52,688 nt of DNA from CAZZCP01 sp964653235 (GCA_964653235.1 CAZZCP010000007.1:1-52688); one strand, 5' to 3'; positions 16,957-25,295 are shown, counted from the stretch's first letter. The notes: generated by a model not told the origin, from the letters alone. Numbers and translations are program-made.

Positions 16957-18201
16957 CTATTTCGCTTTTTTTAAAGGATTAGGAGGAAAGCTAGGCATCT
17001 GCGTTTTGGGCGCGGTATTTCCACTCATTCCAGGGTTTTTAGGCATGGATGGCATAGATGGCATAGAGGTCGTTGTGTTGGTTTTTTGTGGAACTGCTTC
17101 AATGGGAGGTGGAGCTGCTTTTGGTTTTGCGGCAGCTGCGGTTTTCTTAGATAAATCTCTATCTTCTTCATTTCTCACGCCAAGGAACTCTGCTGCCACC
17201 TCGCCGCTAATTAAGTTTTGCTCTAGAAGCCGATCAATGGATTGAGCAAAAGTTAACATTCCTTGTGAACTTCCAGTTTGCATAGTCGATGGAATCTGAA
17301 ATGTTTTTCCCTCTCGAATTAAGTTCCCTACAGCTTTGGTATTTATAAGGATTTCAGGAACAGCAACCCTGCCCTGCCCATCCGCTCTTTTTAAAAGTCC
17401 TTGCGCTATAACGGCCTTCAAACTCTCTGAAAGCATAACTCGAATTTGGGCTTGTTGGTTTTGTGGAAAAACATCAATGATTCTATCTACAGTCTTAGGA
17501 GCATTGTTTGTATGCAGAGTTCCGAAAACCAGATGCCCTGTTTCAGCAGCTGTCATTGCTAGCTGAATGGTTTCAAGATCTCTCATTTCACCGACGAGTA
17601 TAATGTCAGGATCTTCTCTTAGCGCAGCTTTAAGAGCATTCGCAAAAGACTTAGTGTGACTATTAACCTCTCTTTGATTGATCAAAGATTTTTTATTTTC
17701 ATGAACAAATTCAATAGGGTCTTCGACGGTAAGAATATGTGATTCTTTTGTATCATTAATATAATCAATCATAGCAGCAAGTGTAGTTGACTTTCCTGAA
17801 CCGGTGGGGCCGGTTACAACAACTAAACCTTTATGTTCTTGGCAAATCGAACTTAAAACAGGTGGCATATTGAGTTTTGCCAATGGAATAACTGTTTCAG
17901 GAATCAATCGAAAAACGGCTCCCATACCTTTTCTTTGCATAAAAACATTCACACGAAAGCGGCCAACGCCATCGAGATGATAAGAAGTATCAAGTTCCCA
18001 TTTCTCGCCAAATTCTCTTTTATGTTTATCATTGAGAATTTCAAAAATAAGACCTTGGCACTCTTCGGAGCTTAAGGCTCTGTAGTTCACAGGTTTCATA
18101 GAGCCATGAATACGTAAAACCGGAGGGGATCCACTGGTAAGATGTAAATCCGATGCGCCTTGTTGTTTCATATATGCAAATAAGTCGTCTAATTTAGCCA
18201 T
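16957..18201 (-). CDS. pilT: PilT-type twitching motility ATPase
   Basis: A 414-residue secretion-superfamily ATPase. The N-terminal domain (ASDLHLTSGSPPVLRIHG) is typical of PilT/PilU. Walker A is GPTGSGKST (131-139), the Asp-box TVEDPIEFVH follows, Walker B is DIILVGEMRD (199-208) and the His box is HLVFGTLHTNNA. PilT retracts type IV pili. The last about 65 residues are an unusual Ala/Pro then Ser/Met/Pro-rich tail (SMPSMPSMPKNPGMSG), probably disordered. No other pilus gene is in the window. PilT versus PilU cannot be settled here. Confidence 0.92.
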   Translation of the reverse strand: MAKLDDLFAYMKQQGASDLHLTSGSPPVLRIHGSMKPVNYRALSSEECQGLIFEILNDKHKREFGEKWELDTSYHLDGVGRFRVNVFMQRKGMGAVFRLIPETVIPLAKLNMPPVLSSICQEHKGLVVVTGPTGSGKSTTLAAMIDYINDTKESHILTVEDPIEFVHENKKSLINQREVNSHTKSFANALKAALREDPDIILVGEMRDLETIQLAMTAAETGHLVFGTLHTNNAPKTVDRIIDVFPQNQQAQIRVMLSESLKAVIAQGLLKRADGQGRVAVPEILINTKAVGNLIREGKTFQIPSTMQTGSSQGMLTFAQSIDRLLEQNLISGEVAAEFLGVRNEEDRDLSKKTAAAAKPKAAPPPIEAVPQKTNTTTSMPSMPSMPKNPGMSGNTAPKTQMPSFPPNPLKKAK

Positions 18202-18246
18202 AATTCCCTAAAACTATTTCGGAATTTCTGCACAAATGTGAAGTTC

Positions 18247-18281
18247 TTGTAATCAAAAATACTTTTACCTAGACTGCAGTC
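18247..18281 (+). promoter_or_regulatory. candidate promoter of rng, leaderless geometry
   Basis: TTGTAA (18247-18252, 4/6), a 17-nt spacer and TAGACT (18270-18275, 4/6) end six bases before the GTG at 18282. There is no Shine-Dalgarno sequence between the -10 box and the start. The same -10 sequence and the same six-base distance occur at bamD. Confidence 0.45.
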
Positions 18282-19808
18282 GTGGCATCAAAAATTTTAG
18301 TGAACCTTAGACCATCGCTAACCCGCGTCGCTTTTCTTGAAAATCAAGAGTTAAGAGATCTTCTCATTGAAAGAAAGGGAGATCAGAGTAGTCTGGTAGG
18401 AAACATCTACCTTGGTAAGGTCATGAGAATTTTACCTGGTATGCAAGCTGCCTTTGTTGATATTGGTCTTGATCGAGCCGCTTTTCTTTACGTAGGTGAT
18501 GTTCGGCCCGACATTAGTCCTGAAAGCGGTATGATCTATGCACAAGAAGATCCGGAAACATCAGAGATCCTTGAGTCTGAAGCAGAAGAGGCAGTTGAAG
18601 ATCGAACTCCAATTCAAGATTTATTAAAAGAAAAACAAAATATATTGGTGCAAGTTGCAAAAGATCCGATTGGTACAAAAGGGGCAAGAATCACTACGCA
18701 CATCTCTATGCCTGGACGCTTTGTAGTATTAATGCCAACGGTTTATCATGTTGGAATTTCTAGAAAAATTGAAAACGAAGAGGAAAGAGAAAGACTTCGT
18801 CAGCTGGTCGAGGAGGCCAAGCCAGAACAATGTGGAATCATTGTTCGAACCGCTGCCGAAGGTGCATCAGCAGACAGCTTAAAGAACGATGTCGATTATT
18901 TGTCAAAAGTCTATAAAGAAATTCAAAGAACATATGAAAAAAGAAAAACGCTTGGTTTAATACGATCAGAACTCGAGACCGAGCTCAGAGCCATTCGAGA
19001 TCTTGCTACAGAAGAGGTAGAAGAAATTTGGATCGACAACCATGACTCTTTTAAGAAGGCCAATAAGTTTGCCAATCAGTTTTTACCGAGAATTAAAAAT
19101 AAAATCTTTTTCTACGATAAAGAAGAGCCCTTGTTTGATGCATACAATATTGAACTCGAAATCTCTCGTTCGATTGGTAGAAAAATTTGGCTAAAATCAG
19201 GTGGATACATTATTATTGATGAGGCAGAGGCACTGGTTGCCATTGATGTGAATACCGGAAGTTTTGTCGGTAAAAGTGATTTAGAAGATACGATTTTAAA
19301 AACCAACCTTGAGGCCGTAAAAGAAATTGCTCATCAGTTGCGGATTCGAAACTGTGGTGGAATCATAATCATTGATTTGATTGATATGGAAAAAGAAGTC
19401 AATCGCGAGATGGTAATGACTCAGCTTTTCGAAGAGCTAAAGAAAGACCGAGCTAGAACCAGTGTGTCGGGAATGTCAGGACTGGGACTAGTTGAGATGA
19501 CCAGAAAAAGAACCCAGCCAAGTTTAGTGAAGTCGCTCTGTACCCCTTGTTCCTATTGCGACGGCAGGGGTTATACCAAAAGAGAATCGACCGTTGCCAA
19601 TGAGATTTTTCGACAATTAGAAAGAGAAGGATTCAATTCGAATGTGACTAAGAGTATTGTTCAGTGTCATTCTAAAGTGGCCGACTGGGTGTATGAAGAA
19701 GGCAATCAATTGCTGGATTATATTGAGCTAAAACTGCAAAGAAGTGTGTTTTTTGAAGTCGAAAACCAGTATCATATCGAAAAATTTTCTATTGAGAACC
19801 AGGGATAA
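18282..19808 (+). CDS. rng: ribonuclease E/G family endoribonuclease
   Basis: A 508-residue RNase G-type protein: an S1 domain (residues 35-140, with an acidic insert at about 88-107), an RNase-H-like fold and the DNase-I-like catalytic domain with the magnesium ligands D322 (AIDVNTGSFVG) and D365 (IIIDLIDM). The zinc-link CTPC is at 420-423, followed by GRGYTKRES. It lacks the long C-terminal scaffold of RNase E, so RNase G is the better name. It processes rRNA and degrades mRNA. The start is GTG without a Shine-Dalgarno sequence (see promoter at 18247). It precedes rplU-rpmA-obgE, a common neighbourhood for rng. Confidence 0.94.
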   Translation: MASKILVNLRPSLTRVAFLENQELRDLLIERKGDQSSLVGNIYLGKVMRILPGMQAAFVDIGLDRAAFLYVGDVRPDISPESGMIYAQEDPETSEILESEAEEAVEDRTPIQDLLKEKQNILVQVAKDPIGTKGARITTHISMPGRFVVLMPTVYHVGISRKIENEEERERLRQLVEEAKPEQCGIIVRTAAEGASADSLKNDVDYLSKVYKEIQRTYEKRKTLGLIRSELETELRAIRDLATEEVEEIWIDNHDSFKKANKFANQFLPRIKNKIFFYDKEEPLFDAYNIELEISRSIGRKIWLKSGGYIIIDEAEALVAIDVNTGSFVGKSDLEDTILKTNLEAVKEIAHQLRIRNCGGIIIIDLIDMEKEVNREMVMTQLFEELKKDRARTSVSGMSGLGLVEMTRKRTQPSLVKSLCTPCSYCDGRGYTKRESTVANEIFRQLEREGFNSNVTKSIVQCHSKVADWVYEEGNQLLDYIELKLQRSVFFEVENQYHIEKFSIENQG

Positions 19809-19912
19809 AGCTAAGTGCCTGTAATCTTTACCTATTTGTATTAACAACCAGCTGCTTCAGAAAACAAAAATAACTTGCCGATGCTAAAAAGCTGAGCAAT
19901 AACAATCACTAG

Positions 19913-19981
19913 ATGTATTTAGGGATTGACTTAGGCGATGCTGCGTGGCAATTTCCTACAGCTCAATCGGAGGATTTTTAA
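19913..19981 (+). CDS. possible 22-codon upstream ORF of rplU
   Basis: An ATG at 19913 opens MYLGIDLGDAAWQFPTAQSE and two more residues, then TAA directly abuts the rplU ATG. It has no Shine-Dalgarno sequence of its own. The rplU ribosome-binding site (CGGAGGA) lies within its last codons, so its translation could affect rplU initiation. A candidate rplU promoter also overlaps it, which would argue against its being transcribed. It may be chance. Confidence 0.2.
   Translation: MYLGIDLGDAAWQFPTAQSEDF
19926..19954 (+). promoter_or_regulatory. candidate promoter of rplU-rpmA
   Basis: TTGACT (19926-19931, 5/6) with a 17-nt spacer to CAATTT (19949-19954, a weak -10). It lies in the 173-bp gap between rng and rplU, which otherwise holds no gene. 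Start of transcription here would give a leader of about 20 nt containing CGGAGGA. Confidence 0.3.
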
Positions 19982-20344
19982 ATGTATGCAATCATACGCA
20001 CTGGTGGCAAACAATATAGAATTGCGGCTGGTGACACACTTAAAGTTGATAAGTTAGAAGCAGATATTGGTAGTACGGTTGAGCTTAATGATATTCTCTT
20101 TATTGGTGGCGGAAAAAACTTTATCGGCAAATCTTCATTGGAAAATGCGAAAGTAACTGCGGTAATTACTCAACAAACTCGTGGTGATAAAATTCTCGTT
20201 TTTAAAAAGAAGAGAAGAAAAGGCTATAGAAAAACACAAGGTCATAGACAATTTTTGACTGAGATTTTTATAGAGTCGATAACGACTCCTGAAGGTGATA
20301 CAGAGAAAGCAAAAGCAGAACCCAAGGTAAAGAAAGAAGCATAG
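19982..20344 (+). CDS. rplU: 50S ribosomal protein L21
   Basis: A 120-residue protein beginning MYAIIRTGGKQYRIAAGDTL, with the conserved KRRKGYRKTQGHRQ RNA-binding stretch. A Lys/Glu/Ala-rich tail of about 17 residues extends beyond the usual 103-residue length. The ATG is preceded by CGGAGGA. It is followed after 9 bp by rpmA, the usual L21-L27 pair. Confidence 0.98.
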   Translation: MYAIIRTGGKQYRIAAGDTLKVDKLEADIGSTVELNDILFIGGGKNFIGKSSLENAKVTAVITQQTRGDKILVFKKKRRKGYRKTQGHRQFLTEIFIESITTPEGDTEKAKAEPKVKKEA

Positions 20345-20353
20345 GAGCATAGC

Positions 20354-20611
20354 ATGGCATCGAAGAAAGCCGGCGGAAGTACGAAGAACGGAAGAGATTC
20401 ACAAGCGAAAAGACGTGGTGTGAAACGTTTTGGTGGCCAGAGCGTGCTTGCAGGTACCATTATTGTTCGCCAAAAAGGTACCAAAATCCATCCCGGAGAA
20501 AATGTAGGTTTAGGTAGAGATTTTACTCTGTTTGCTTTGAAAGACGGTCAGGTTAAATTTGAGCAATTTGATAAGAGAAGATCTCGCGTTAGCATTATTC
20601 CTGCAAGCTAG
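20354..20611 (+). CDS. rpmA: 50S ribosomal protein L27
   Basis: An 85-residue protein with the L27 core GGSTKNGRDSQAKRRGVKRF and GTKIHPGENVGLGRDFTLFA. It begins MASKKAGGS, so the N-terminus is the mature type that reaches the peptidyl-transferase centre; no cleavable Firmicutes-like extension is present. An intrinsic terminator follows 24 bp after its stop. Confidence 0.98.
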   Translation: MASKKAGGSTKNGRDSQAKRRGVKRFGGQSVLAGTIIVRQKGTKIHPGENVGLGRDFTLFALKDGQVKFEQFDKRRSRVSIIPAS

Positions 20612-20635
20612 CTTTTATTTTTAAATTTGTGTTGC

Positions 20636-20670
20636 AAAGACGCAAGCCCATGGCCTGCGTCTTTTTTTTT
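20636..20670 (+). terminator. intrinsic terminator after rpmA
   Basis: AAAGACGCA (20636-20644) pairs with TGCGTC plus the first Ts (20656-20664); the 11-base loop contains an extra GCC/GGC pairing. A run of nine T (20662-20670) follows. It is a textbook Rho-independent terminator. It ends only seven bases before the obgE start codon. Confidence 0.88.
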
Positions 20671-20677
20671 GGTAAAG

Positions 20678-21712
20678 ATGAAATTTATAGACGAAATTGA
20701 AATTCAGATTAGTTCAGGAAAAGGTGGACAAGGTTGCACTAGTTTCTACCGTGACAAAGGTATACCACGGGGGGGGCCAGATGGTGGTGATGGTGGAAAA
20801 GGCGGAGATGTTTATTTTCGTGTTGATTCTAGTTTGAACACTCTTTTTCAATATCGTCGAAACAAACACTATAAAGCCCAAAATGGTCTTCAGGGTAGTT
20901 CGAGAAACTGTACTGGTGCTGATGGTGAAGACTTAGTGCTCAATGTTCCCCTTGGCACCTTGATTTTTGATTCGCAAGGACAACTACTTGCAGATTTGAA
21001 TGAAACAAATAAAATTGAAAAAATTCTTTCTGGTGGCAGGGGAGGAAAAGGCAATCACTTTTTTAAAACCTCTGTCAACCAAGCACCTCATCACTCTCAA
21101 CCCGGAGAGCCAGGAGAGAGCTTAGAAATTCGACTGGAGTTAAAGTTAATTGCCGATGTAGGACTTGTTGGTTACCCCAATGCTGGAAAATCTACCTTGG
21201 TATCTGTATTATCTGCTGCAAAACCCAAAATAGCGGATTATCCATTCACCACCCTGGTACCAAGTCTAGGCGTAGTTCTAGCAAATGAAGAGCAAACTTT
21301 TGTAGTTGCAGATATTCCTGGTATTATACCAGGAGCACATCAAGGAGTTGGATTGGGGATTCAATTTCTCAAGCATATTGAGAGAACGAAAGTTTTTCTT
21401 CACATCATCGATATTAGCCTATTTTCTGGACGAGATCCATTACAGGACTTCAAAGACATCCAATATGAATTAAGAGAGTTTGATAAAACTTTAAGAGACT
21501 CACACTTTCAGCCTTTAATGGATCGAAAGCAAATTGTAGTCCTTAATAAGGCAGATACGATTTCAGAAGACGAAGCCTTGGATTGGCAATCTCGTTTTCA
21601 AAGAGAAGAAAGCCTAGAGACAATAATTATTTCCGCAGCAACTCGCCACAATATAGATCAACTGATTCAAAAAACGGCCAAGCTTGTCGAGGAGGATCAA
21701 GCGAATGAATAA
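20678..21712 (+). CDS. obgE: Obg family GTPase (ribosome assembly)
   Basis: A 344-residue protein with the N-terminal glycine-rich Obg fold (SSGKGGQGCTSFYRDKGIPR, GGDGGKGGDV) and a G domain with GYPNAGKST (G1), ADIPGIIPGAHQGVGLG (G3) and VLNKAD (G4). It binds the 50S subunit and acts in ribosome maturation and stress signalling. I start it at ATG 20678 (MKFIDEIEIQ); a longer in-frame ATG at 20627 would run through the terminator hairpin. The ribosome-binding site is weak (GGTAAAG after the T run). The 3' end overlaps nadD-rsfS by 8 bp. Confidence 0.96.
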   Translation: MKFIDEIEIQISSGKGGQGCTSFYRDKGIPRGGPDGGDGGKGGDVYFRVDSSLNTLFQYRRNKHYKAQNGLQGSSRNCTGADGEDLVLNVPLGTLIFDSQGQLLADLNETNKIEKILSGGRGGKGNHFFKTSVNQAPHHSQPGEPGESLEIRLELKLIADVGLVGYPNAGKSTLVSVLSAAKPKIADYPFTTLVPSLGVVLANEEQTFVVADIPGIIPGAHQGVGLGIQFLKHIERTKVFLHIIDISLFSGRDPLQDFKDIQYELREFDKTLRDSHFQPLMDRKQIVVLNKADTISEDEALDWQSRFQREESLETIIISAATRHNIDQLIQKTAKLVEEDQANE

Positions 21713-22712
21713 ACTAGGAATTTTTGGTGGAAGTTTTAATCCACTTCATTTAGGACATATCAACAGTGTTGTGAACGTAGCAGAGAAGATGTCTTTGGAT
21801 AAAATTATTGTAGTCCCTGCTTATCAAAATCCGCTCAAAGAACCTATTGAAGGTCCAAGTCCTGAACAAAGATTAAAAATGGCTCAAATAGGATTTGAAG
21901 AGTACAAAGACTTTGTCGAAGTTGATAGCATTGAAATTGAGAGGCAAGGCAAAAGCTATACAGTTGATACCATCCAAAAATATATAGATGAGTATAGTAA
22001 AGATAGTATTTTTTTAATTCTGGGAATTGATACCTTTTATAGCTTTGATAATTGGAAAGATTTTGATCAAATTTTAAATATGGTTAATTTAATTGTAACC
22101 AGTCGCCCAGGAAACCAACTTCCTTTTTCAGTAAGTGACTTCCCCAAAGGTCTTCAACCCTATGTTGCAGCTTTTGATCGAAGATTCATACAACTTACTA
22201 CAGGTATGAGCATTGAGTTTATTCGAATCGAAGACATTGATATATCTGCTACAGAATTAAGAAAGAAAATTCGCAATGGTTTAAAAGTAGAAAAATTTCT
22301 CACCTATGAGGTTGAGAGCTTTATTCAACAAGAAGAACTTTACAAACCACTTGGTGCCAAAATTGATGATTACGAAGGTTTTACTTCTTTTTGCGCACAG
22401 TTTTTAAATGAACGAGGAGCCATTGGTTTAAGAGCTTTTGACTTAAAAGATGTCGAATCACCCTCTGATTACACGATGATTGCCTCTGGAACCTCGACCA
22501 AGCATGCAGGTTCATTGGCGCAAACTTTAATACAAGAAGTGAAATCAGAGTATGCAGTATTGCCTATTAGTGTTGAGGGTATCAATGAAGGTCGCTGGTG
22601 TCTTCTCGATTATGGGGCTCTTATCATACACATTTTCTATGATTTTGTTCGTCAAGAATATGGACTTGAAACTCTTTGGCGTGAAGGCAAAGAACTAAAA
22701 ATCAAGAAGTGA
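21705..22712 (+). CDS. fusion of nicotinate-nucleotide adenylyltransferase (NadD) and ribosome silencing factor (RsfS)
   Basis: A 335-residue protein. Residues 1-210 are NadD: GIFGGSFNPLHLGH (4-17) holds the HxGH nucleotidyltransferase motif and ISATELRKKIRNG (180-192) is the ISxTxxR motif. Residues about 222-335 are RsfS: DYTMIASGTSTKHAGSLAQ and the signature RWCLLDYGALIIHIF..R.EYGLETLW. The two domains make NAD and block subunit joining in stationary phase, respectively; they are usually adjacent separate genes. There is no stop or frameshift between them. The ATG at 21705 is preceded by GAGGAGG, while an earlier ATG at 21684 lies further inside obgE. It overlaps rlmH by 4 bp (GTGA). Confidence 0.92.
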   Translation: MNKLGIFGGSFNPLHLGHINSVVNVAEKMSLDKIIVVPAYQNPLKEPIEGPSPEQRLKMAQIGFEEYKDFVEVDSIEIERQGKSYTVDTIQKYIDEYSKDSIFLILGIDTFYSFDNWKDFDQILNMVNLIVTSRPGNQLPFSVSDFPKGLQPYVAAFDRRFIQLTTGMSIEFIRIEDIDISATELRKKIRNGLKVEKFLTYEVESFIQQEELYKPLGAKIDDYEGFTSFCAQFLNERGAIGLRAFDLKDVESPSDYTMIASGTSTKHAGSLAQTLIQEVKSEYAVLPISVEGINEGRWCLLDYGALIIHIFYDFVRQEYGLETLWREGKELKIKK

Positions 22713-23195
22713 AACTTCGTCTTCTTTATCTAGAATCATCAAAAGAAAATTGGCTGACTGAAGCTCAAGGTCTTTACATTAAGAAACTCAATGGATTTAT
22801 AGACTTTGAGTTAATTGCTATTAAGGCAAAGTCAGCAGCTAGAGGTGAAAAAGAATACAAAAAAGAAATGGAAGGAAAACAGGTCTTGAAACGTTTAAAT
22901 CCCTCTGATGAGCTGATTCTTTTTGACGAAACTGGCAAAGAAATGAGCTCAGAGAATTTTTCTCGCTTCTTAATTAATAAACTTGAAAACCGACCGAAGA
23001 GTTTAGTTTTTGCCATAGGGGGTGCCTATGGCTTTTCGCAAGAAGTAAAAGATAAAGCAAAAGAAAAAATAAGAATTTCTAACTTTGTACTGAATCACCA
23101 TGTAGCTCAAGTTCTTTGTTTAGAACNNNNNNNNNNTAGAACAATTGTATCGAGCTTTCTGCATTTCAAAAAATATTGCTTACCACAATTCATAA
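22709..23195 (+). CDS. rlmH: 23S rRNA (pseudouridine1915-N3)-methyltransferase RlmH, interrupted by an assembly gap
   Basis: The SPOUT methyltransferase motif GGAYGFSQEVK is present, and the N-terminus MKLRLLYLESSKENW fits the family. The start is GTG overlapping the upstream TGA. A run of 10 N (23127-23136) interrupts the gene, and TAGAAC stands on both sides of it. Merging the two copies (removing 16 bases) restores the frame: ...HHVAQVLCLEQLYRAFCISK then NIAYHNS and a stop at 23193-23195. This gives 156 residues, the family's normal length, with the conserved EQLYRA and C-terminal Tyr-His. RlmH methylates pseudouridine 1915 of helix 69. The stop overlaps the convergent S41 gene by 6 bp. 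Confidence 0.92.
23121..23142. other. scaffold gap flanked by a 6-base overlap
   Basis: TAGAAC (23121-23126), ten N (23127-23136), TAGAAC (23137-23142). Collapsing to a single TAGAAC yields an intact rlmH of the expected length, so the gap is most likely an unmerged contig overlap with no missing sequence. Confidence 0.85.
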
Positions 23196-25295
23196 TTCAG
23201 AAAAATAGTCTATGCTAACACGAATCGCCTCTTGAAGTTCTAGGTCATCAGAATATTCTGAGTCAGAAATGAGCGAGTTCGATCGACTCTGTGCTCTTTG
23301 CATCAATCTATCAATCTGTTTTTCTAGCTTGGTATAAGAATCTCTTTGTCTTTTTCTTTGTTTCCAATTGAGTGTTTGAGTCTCAAGATTCAGATTTGAA
23401 CTTTGCCAATTTATAAGTTTTGAGATGGCTTGAAAGTAAGGGTCTCTTTGAACTCTCTGAGAAGATTTTATCTTAACCACTTCAATGATCTCAGGGCTAT
23501 GAAAAGCAGAAAAATCACCACGTCGATCTTCTCTTTGAGGAGCTTCTAACAATATGTCTTTCTTTTTAGATAAAGGTTTGCTCGGTGCATGGGGCAGTAC
23601 TACATCGGGCTGAATGCCAATCCCATGTACAGGGGCGCCTGAAGGAAGTGCATACAGAGCAACGGTATATACTGGATTTGCATGAATGAATTGTCCATTC
23701 CCATTGGACAAGTCTTTCCAATCCCCTAGAAACTCATGTTGATCCAATGGATCTGCAGATAGATCAGAAATTCCAAACTTAACGAAACCACGCATATCTC
23801 CTTCTAACATGAATTCATAAGCAAACTCACCGCTAAAAACATACTGTACACTGCCCTTTCCAAAGGTTCTTTCATGACCTATTACCACCCCTCTTTGGTA
23901 GTCTTGGATGGCTCCAGCAAACAATTCACAAGCTGAAGCACATTCAGAATCTACGATCAAACTTAAAGGCATATTGACTGCGGTTTTTACTTCAGGTTCG
24001 ATTGTCGAGTAAATAGCAACTCGTCCCGATCTTTCTGTATGTTGATAGACCGCCTTATTGGGCAAAAACAGCTCTGCCAAATAAACCGCTTCATCTCTGT
24101 CTCCTCCAATATTATTTCGCATATCAAGTATCAGTGCATTTTGAATATTGGGGTTGGTCTGCATGTCTTGCTCTAGTTGCATCAGCAGTTCTTCCATATC
24201 AACAGACAATGAGACGACTTCATCTGGATTTTTGCTAGGGCGGTAGTAAAAACTTTTGATGCGCACGAGAGGGAATACTTTTTCTGAATTTGGATCTTGC
24301 CAATATTCAATTCTAAGTTTTTGACTTTTATCTCGAAAAAGTCTTCTTGGAATTTGTAAATCTCTTGGCTCTTCACCAGGTGTCTGAAAACGAAGATGTA
24401 CCATGCTTCCAGGCTCTCCCATAATCTTTGCCATCAAGGATTCCATATTCAAAGAATTCGAAGAATGAAACTCTCCCTTAGAGAATACACCTAAAAGTAT
24501 ATCTCCTTCTTTCACACCCGCGTATTGGGCTGAACCTTCGGGAATGAGTGACTTTACTATATGAGCCTCATCTTGAATTTGTATTTGAACACCAATACCT
24601 ACCTGAGAATTTTGAATCATCGGCAGAGAGTTTTTCCATCTGGTTGGGCTCAAAACCCGGCTGTAATTATCGAGTTGATTGCCAAGAGACGTGAGAAAAT
24701 TACTAACATCATCCCATGACTGCTGAAGGGGGTCGATCTCTTGAACCTGCAACTGAGCTTGAAATTGTTGATTTGCAGATTCGATATCATTACCTCGCAG
24801 TACGAGTTCTTGAAGCTGTTGAATCGCAAAATTTCGTTTTGCTACTTGCAGAGCCTCTTCATCTTTGGGCCATGAGTCGCGAGGACTAAGATGTCTTTGA
24901 ATCTCACCCTGAGCCTGCTCTAGATCTTGCATTTGAAATTTTTGTGAGAGCTGAAAGACAAGCCTCTTGGTTCTAGATTGCAGCACACTGGCGAGCAATA
25001 GTATTTGTTGAACGGCTGCAGCTTCATTGGCATAGCTGGTTTTAAAGTAGGATGTCCACTCTTCGACTTCGATTTCAGTCATAAGAATGTGATGAGGGTC
25101 ATAGAGGTGAATAAAGTCTCTATAGGCAGCCAAAAAATGTTCTTCGCTTAGTTGTGTACCCGAGTAATGAAGCTTTTCGAGATACTCTACGCCAATCTCG
25201 TAGGTGGCGCTGTGATAGTCACGATATGGAATAGAAACTTCTGCAAAATTTGGAATTGTGTATAGCATGATAAAAGCTAAAAGAATGCACTTCAT
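23190..25295 (-). CDS. C-terminal processing peptidase, S41 family (Prc/Tsp-like)
   Basis: A 701-residue protein with a signal peptide (MKCILLAFIMLYTIPNFAE), an N-terminal helical region as in Prc (YDPHHILMTEIEVEEW), a PDZ domain (about 225-330: VGIGVQIQ, GVKEGDILLGV) and the S41 catalytic domain. The nucleophile Ser lies in DSECASACELFAGAIQDY and the Lys base in ERTFGKGSVQYVF. It should cleave unfolded or C-terminally marked periplasmic proteins and envelope lipoproteins. The C-terminal about 100 residues are charged and Gln/Arg-rich. The ATG follows GGGGAGGGG, a strong ribosome-binding site. It is divergent from azlC across a 171-bp gap. Confidence 0.93.
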   Translation of the reverse strand: MKCILLAFIMLYTIPNFAEVSIPYRDYHSATYEIGVEYLEKLHYSGTQLSEEHFLAAYRDFIHLYDPHHILMTEIEVEEWTSYFKTSYANEAAAVQQILLLASVLQSRTKRLVFQLSQKFQMQDLEQAQGEIQRHLSPRDSWPKDEEALQVAKRNFAIQQLQELVLRGNDIESANQQFQAQLQVQEIDPLQQSWDDVSNFLTSLGNQLDNYSRVLSPTRWKNSLPMIQNSQVGIGVQIQIQDEAHIVKSLIPEGSAQYAGVKEGDILLGVFSKGEFHSSNSLNMESLMAKIMGEPGSMVHLRFQTPGEEPRDLQIPRRLFRDKSQKLRIEYWQDPNSEKVFPLVRIKSFYYRPSKNPDEVVSLSVDMEELLMQLEQDMQTNPNIQNALILDMRNNIGGDRDEAVYLAELFLPNKAVYQHTERSGRVAIYSTIEPEVKTAVNMPLSLIVDSECASACELFAGAIQDYQRGVVIGHERTFGKGSVQYVFSGEFAYEFMLEGDMRGFVKFGISDLSADPLDQHEFLGDWKDLSNGNGQFIHANPVYTVALYALPSGAPVHGIGIQPDVVLPHAPSKPLSKKKDILLEAPQREDRRGDFSAFHSPEIIEVVKIKSSQRVQRDPYFQAISKLINWQSSNLNLETQTLNWKQRKRQRDSYTKLEKQIDRLMQRAQSRSNSLISDSEYSDDLELQEAIRVSIDYFSEL

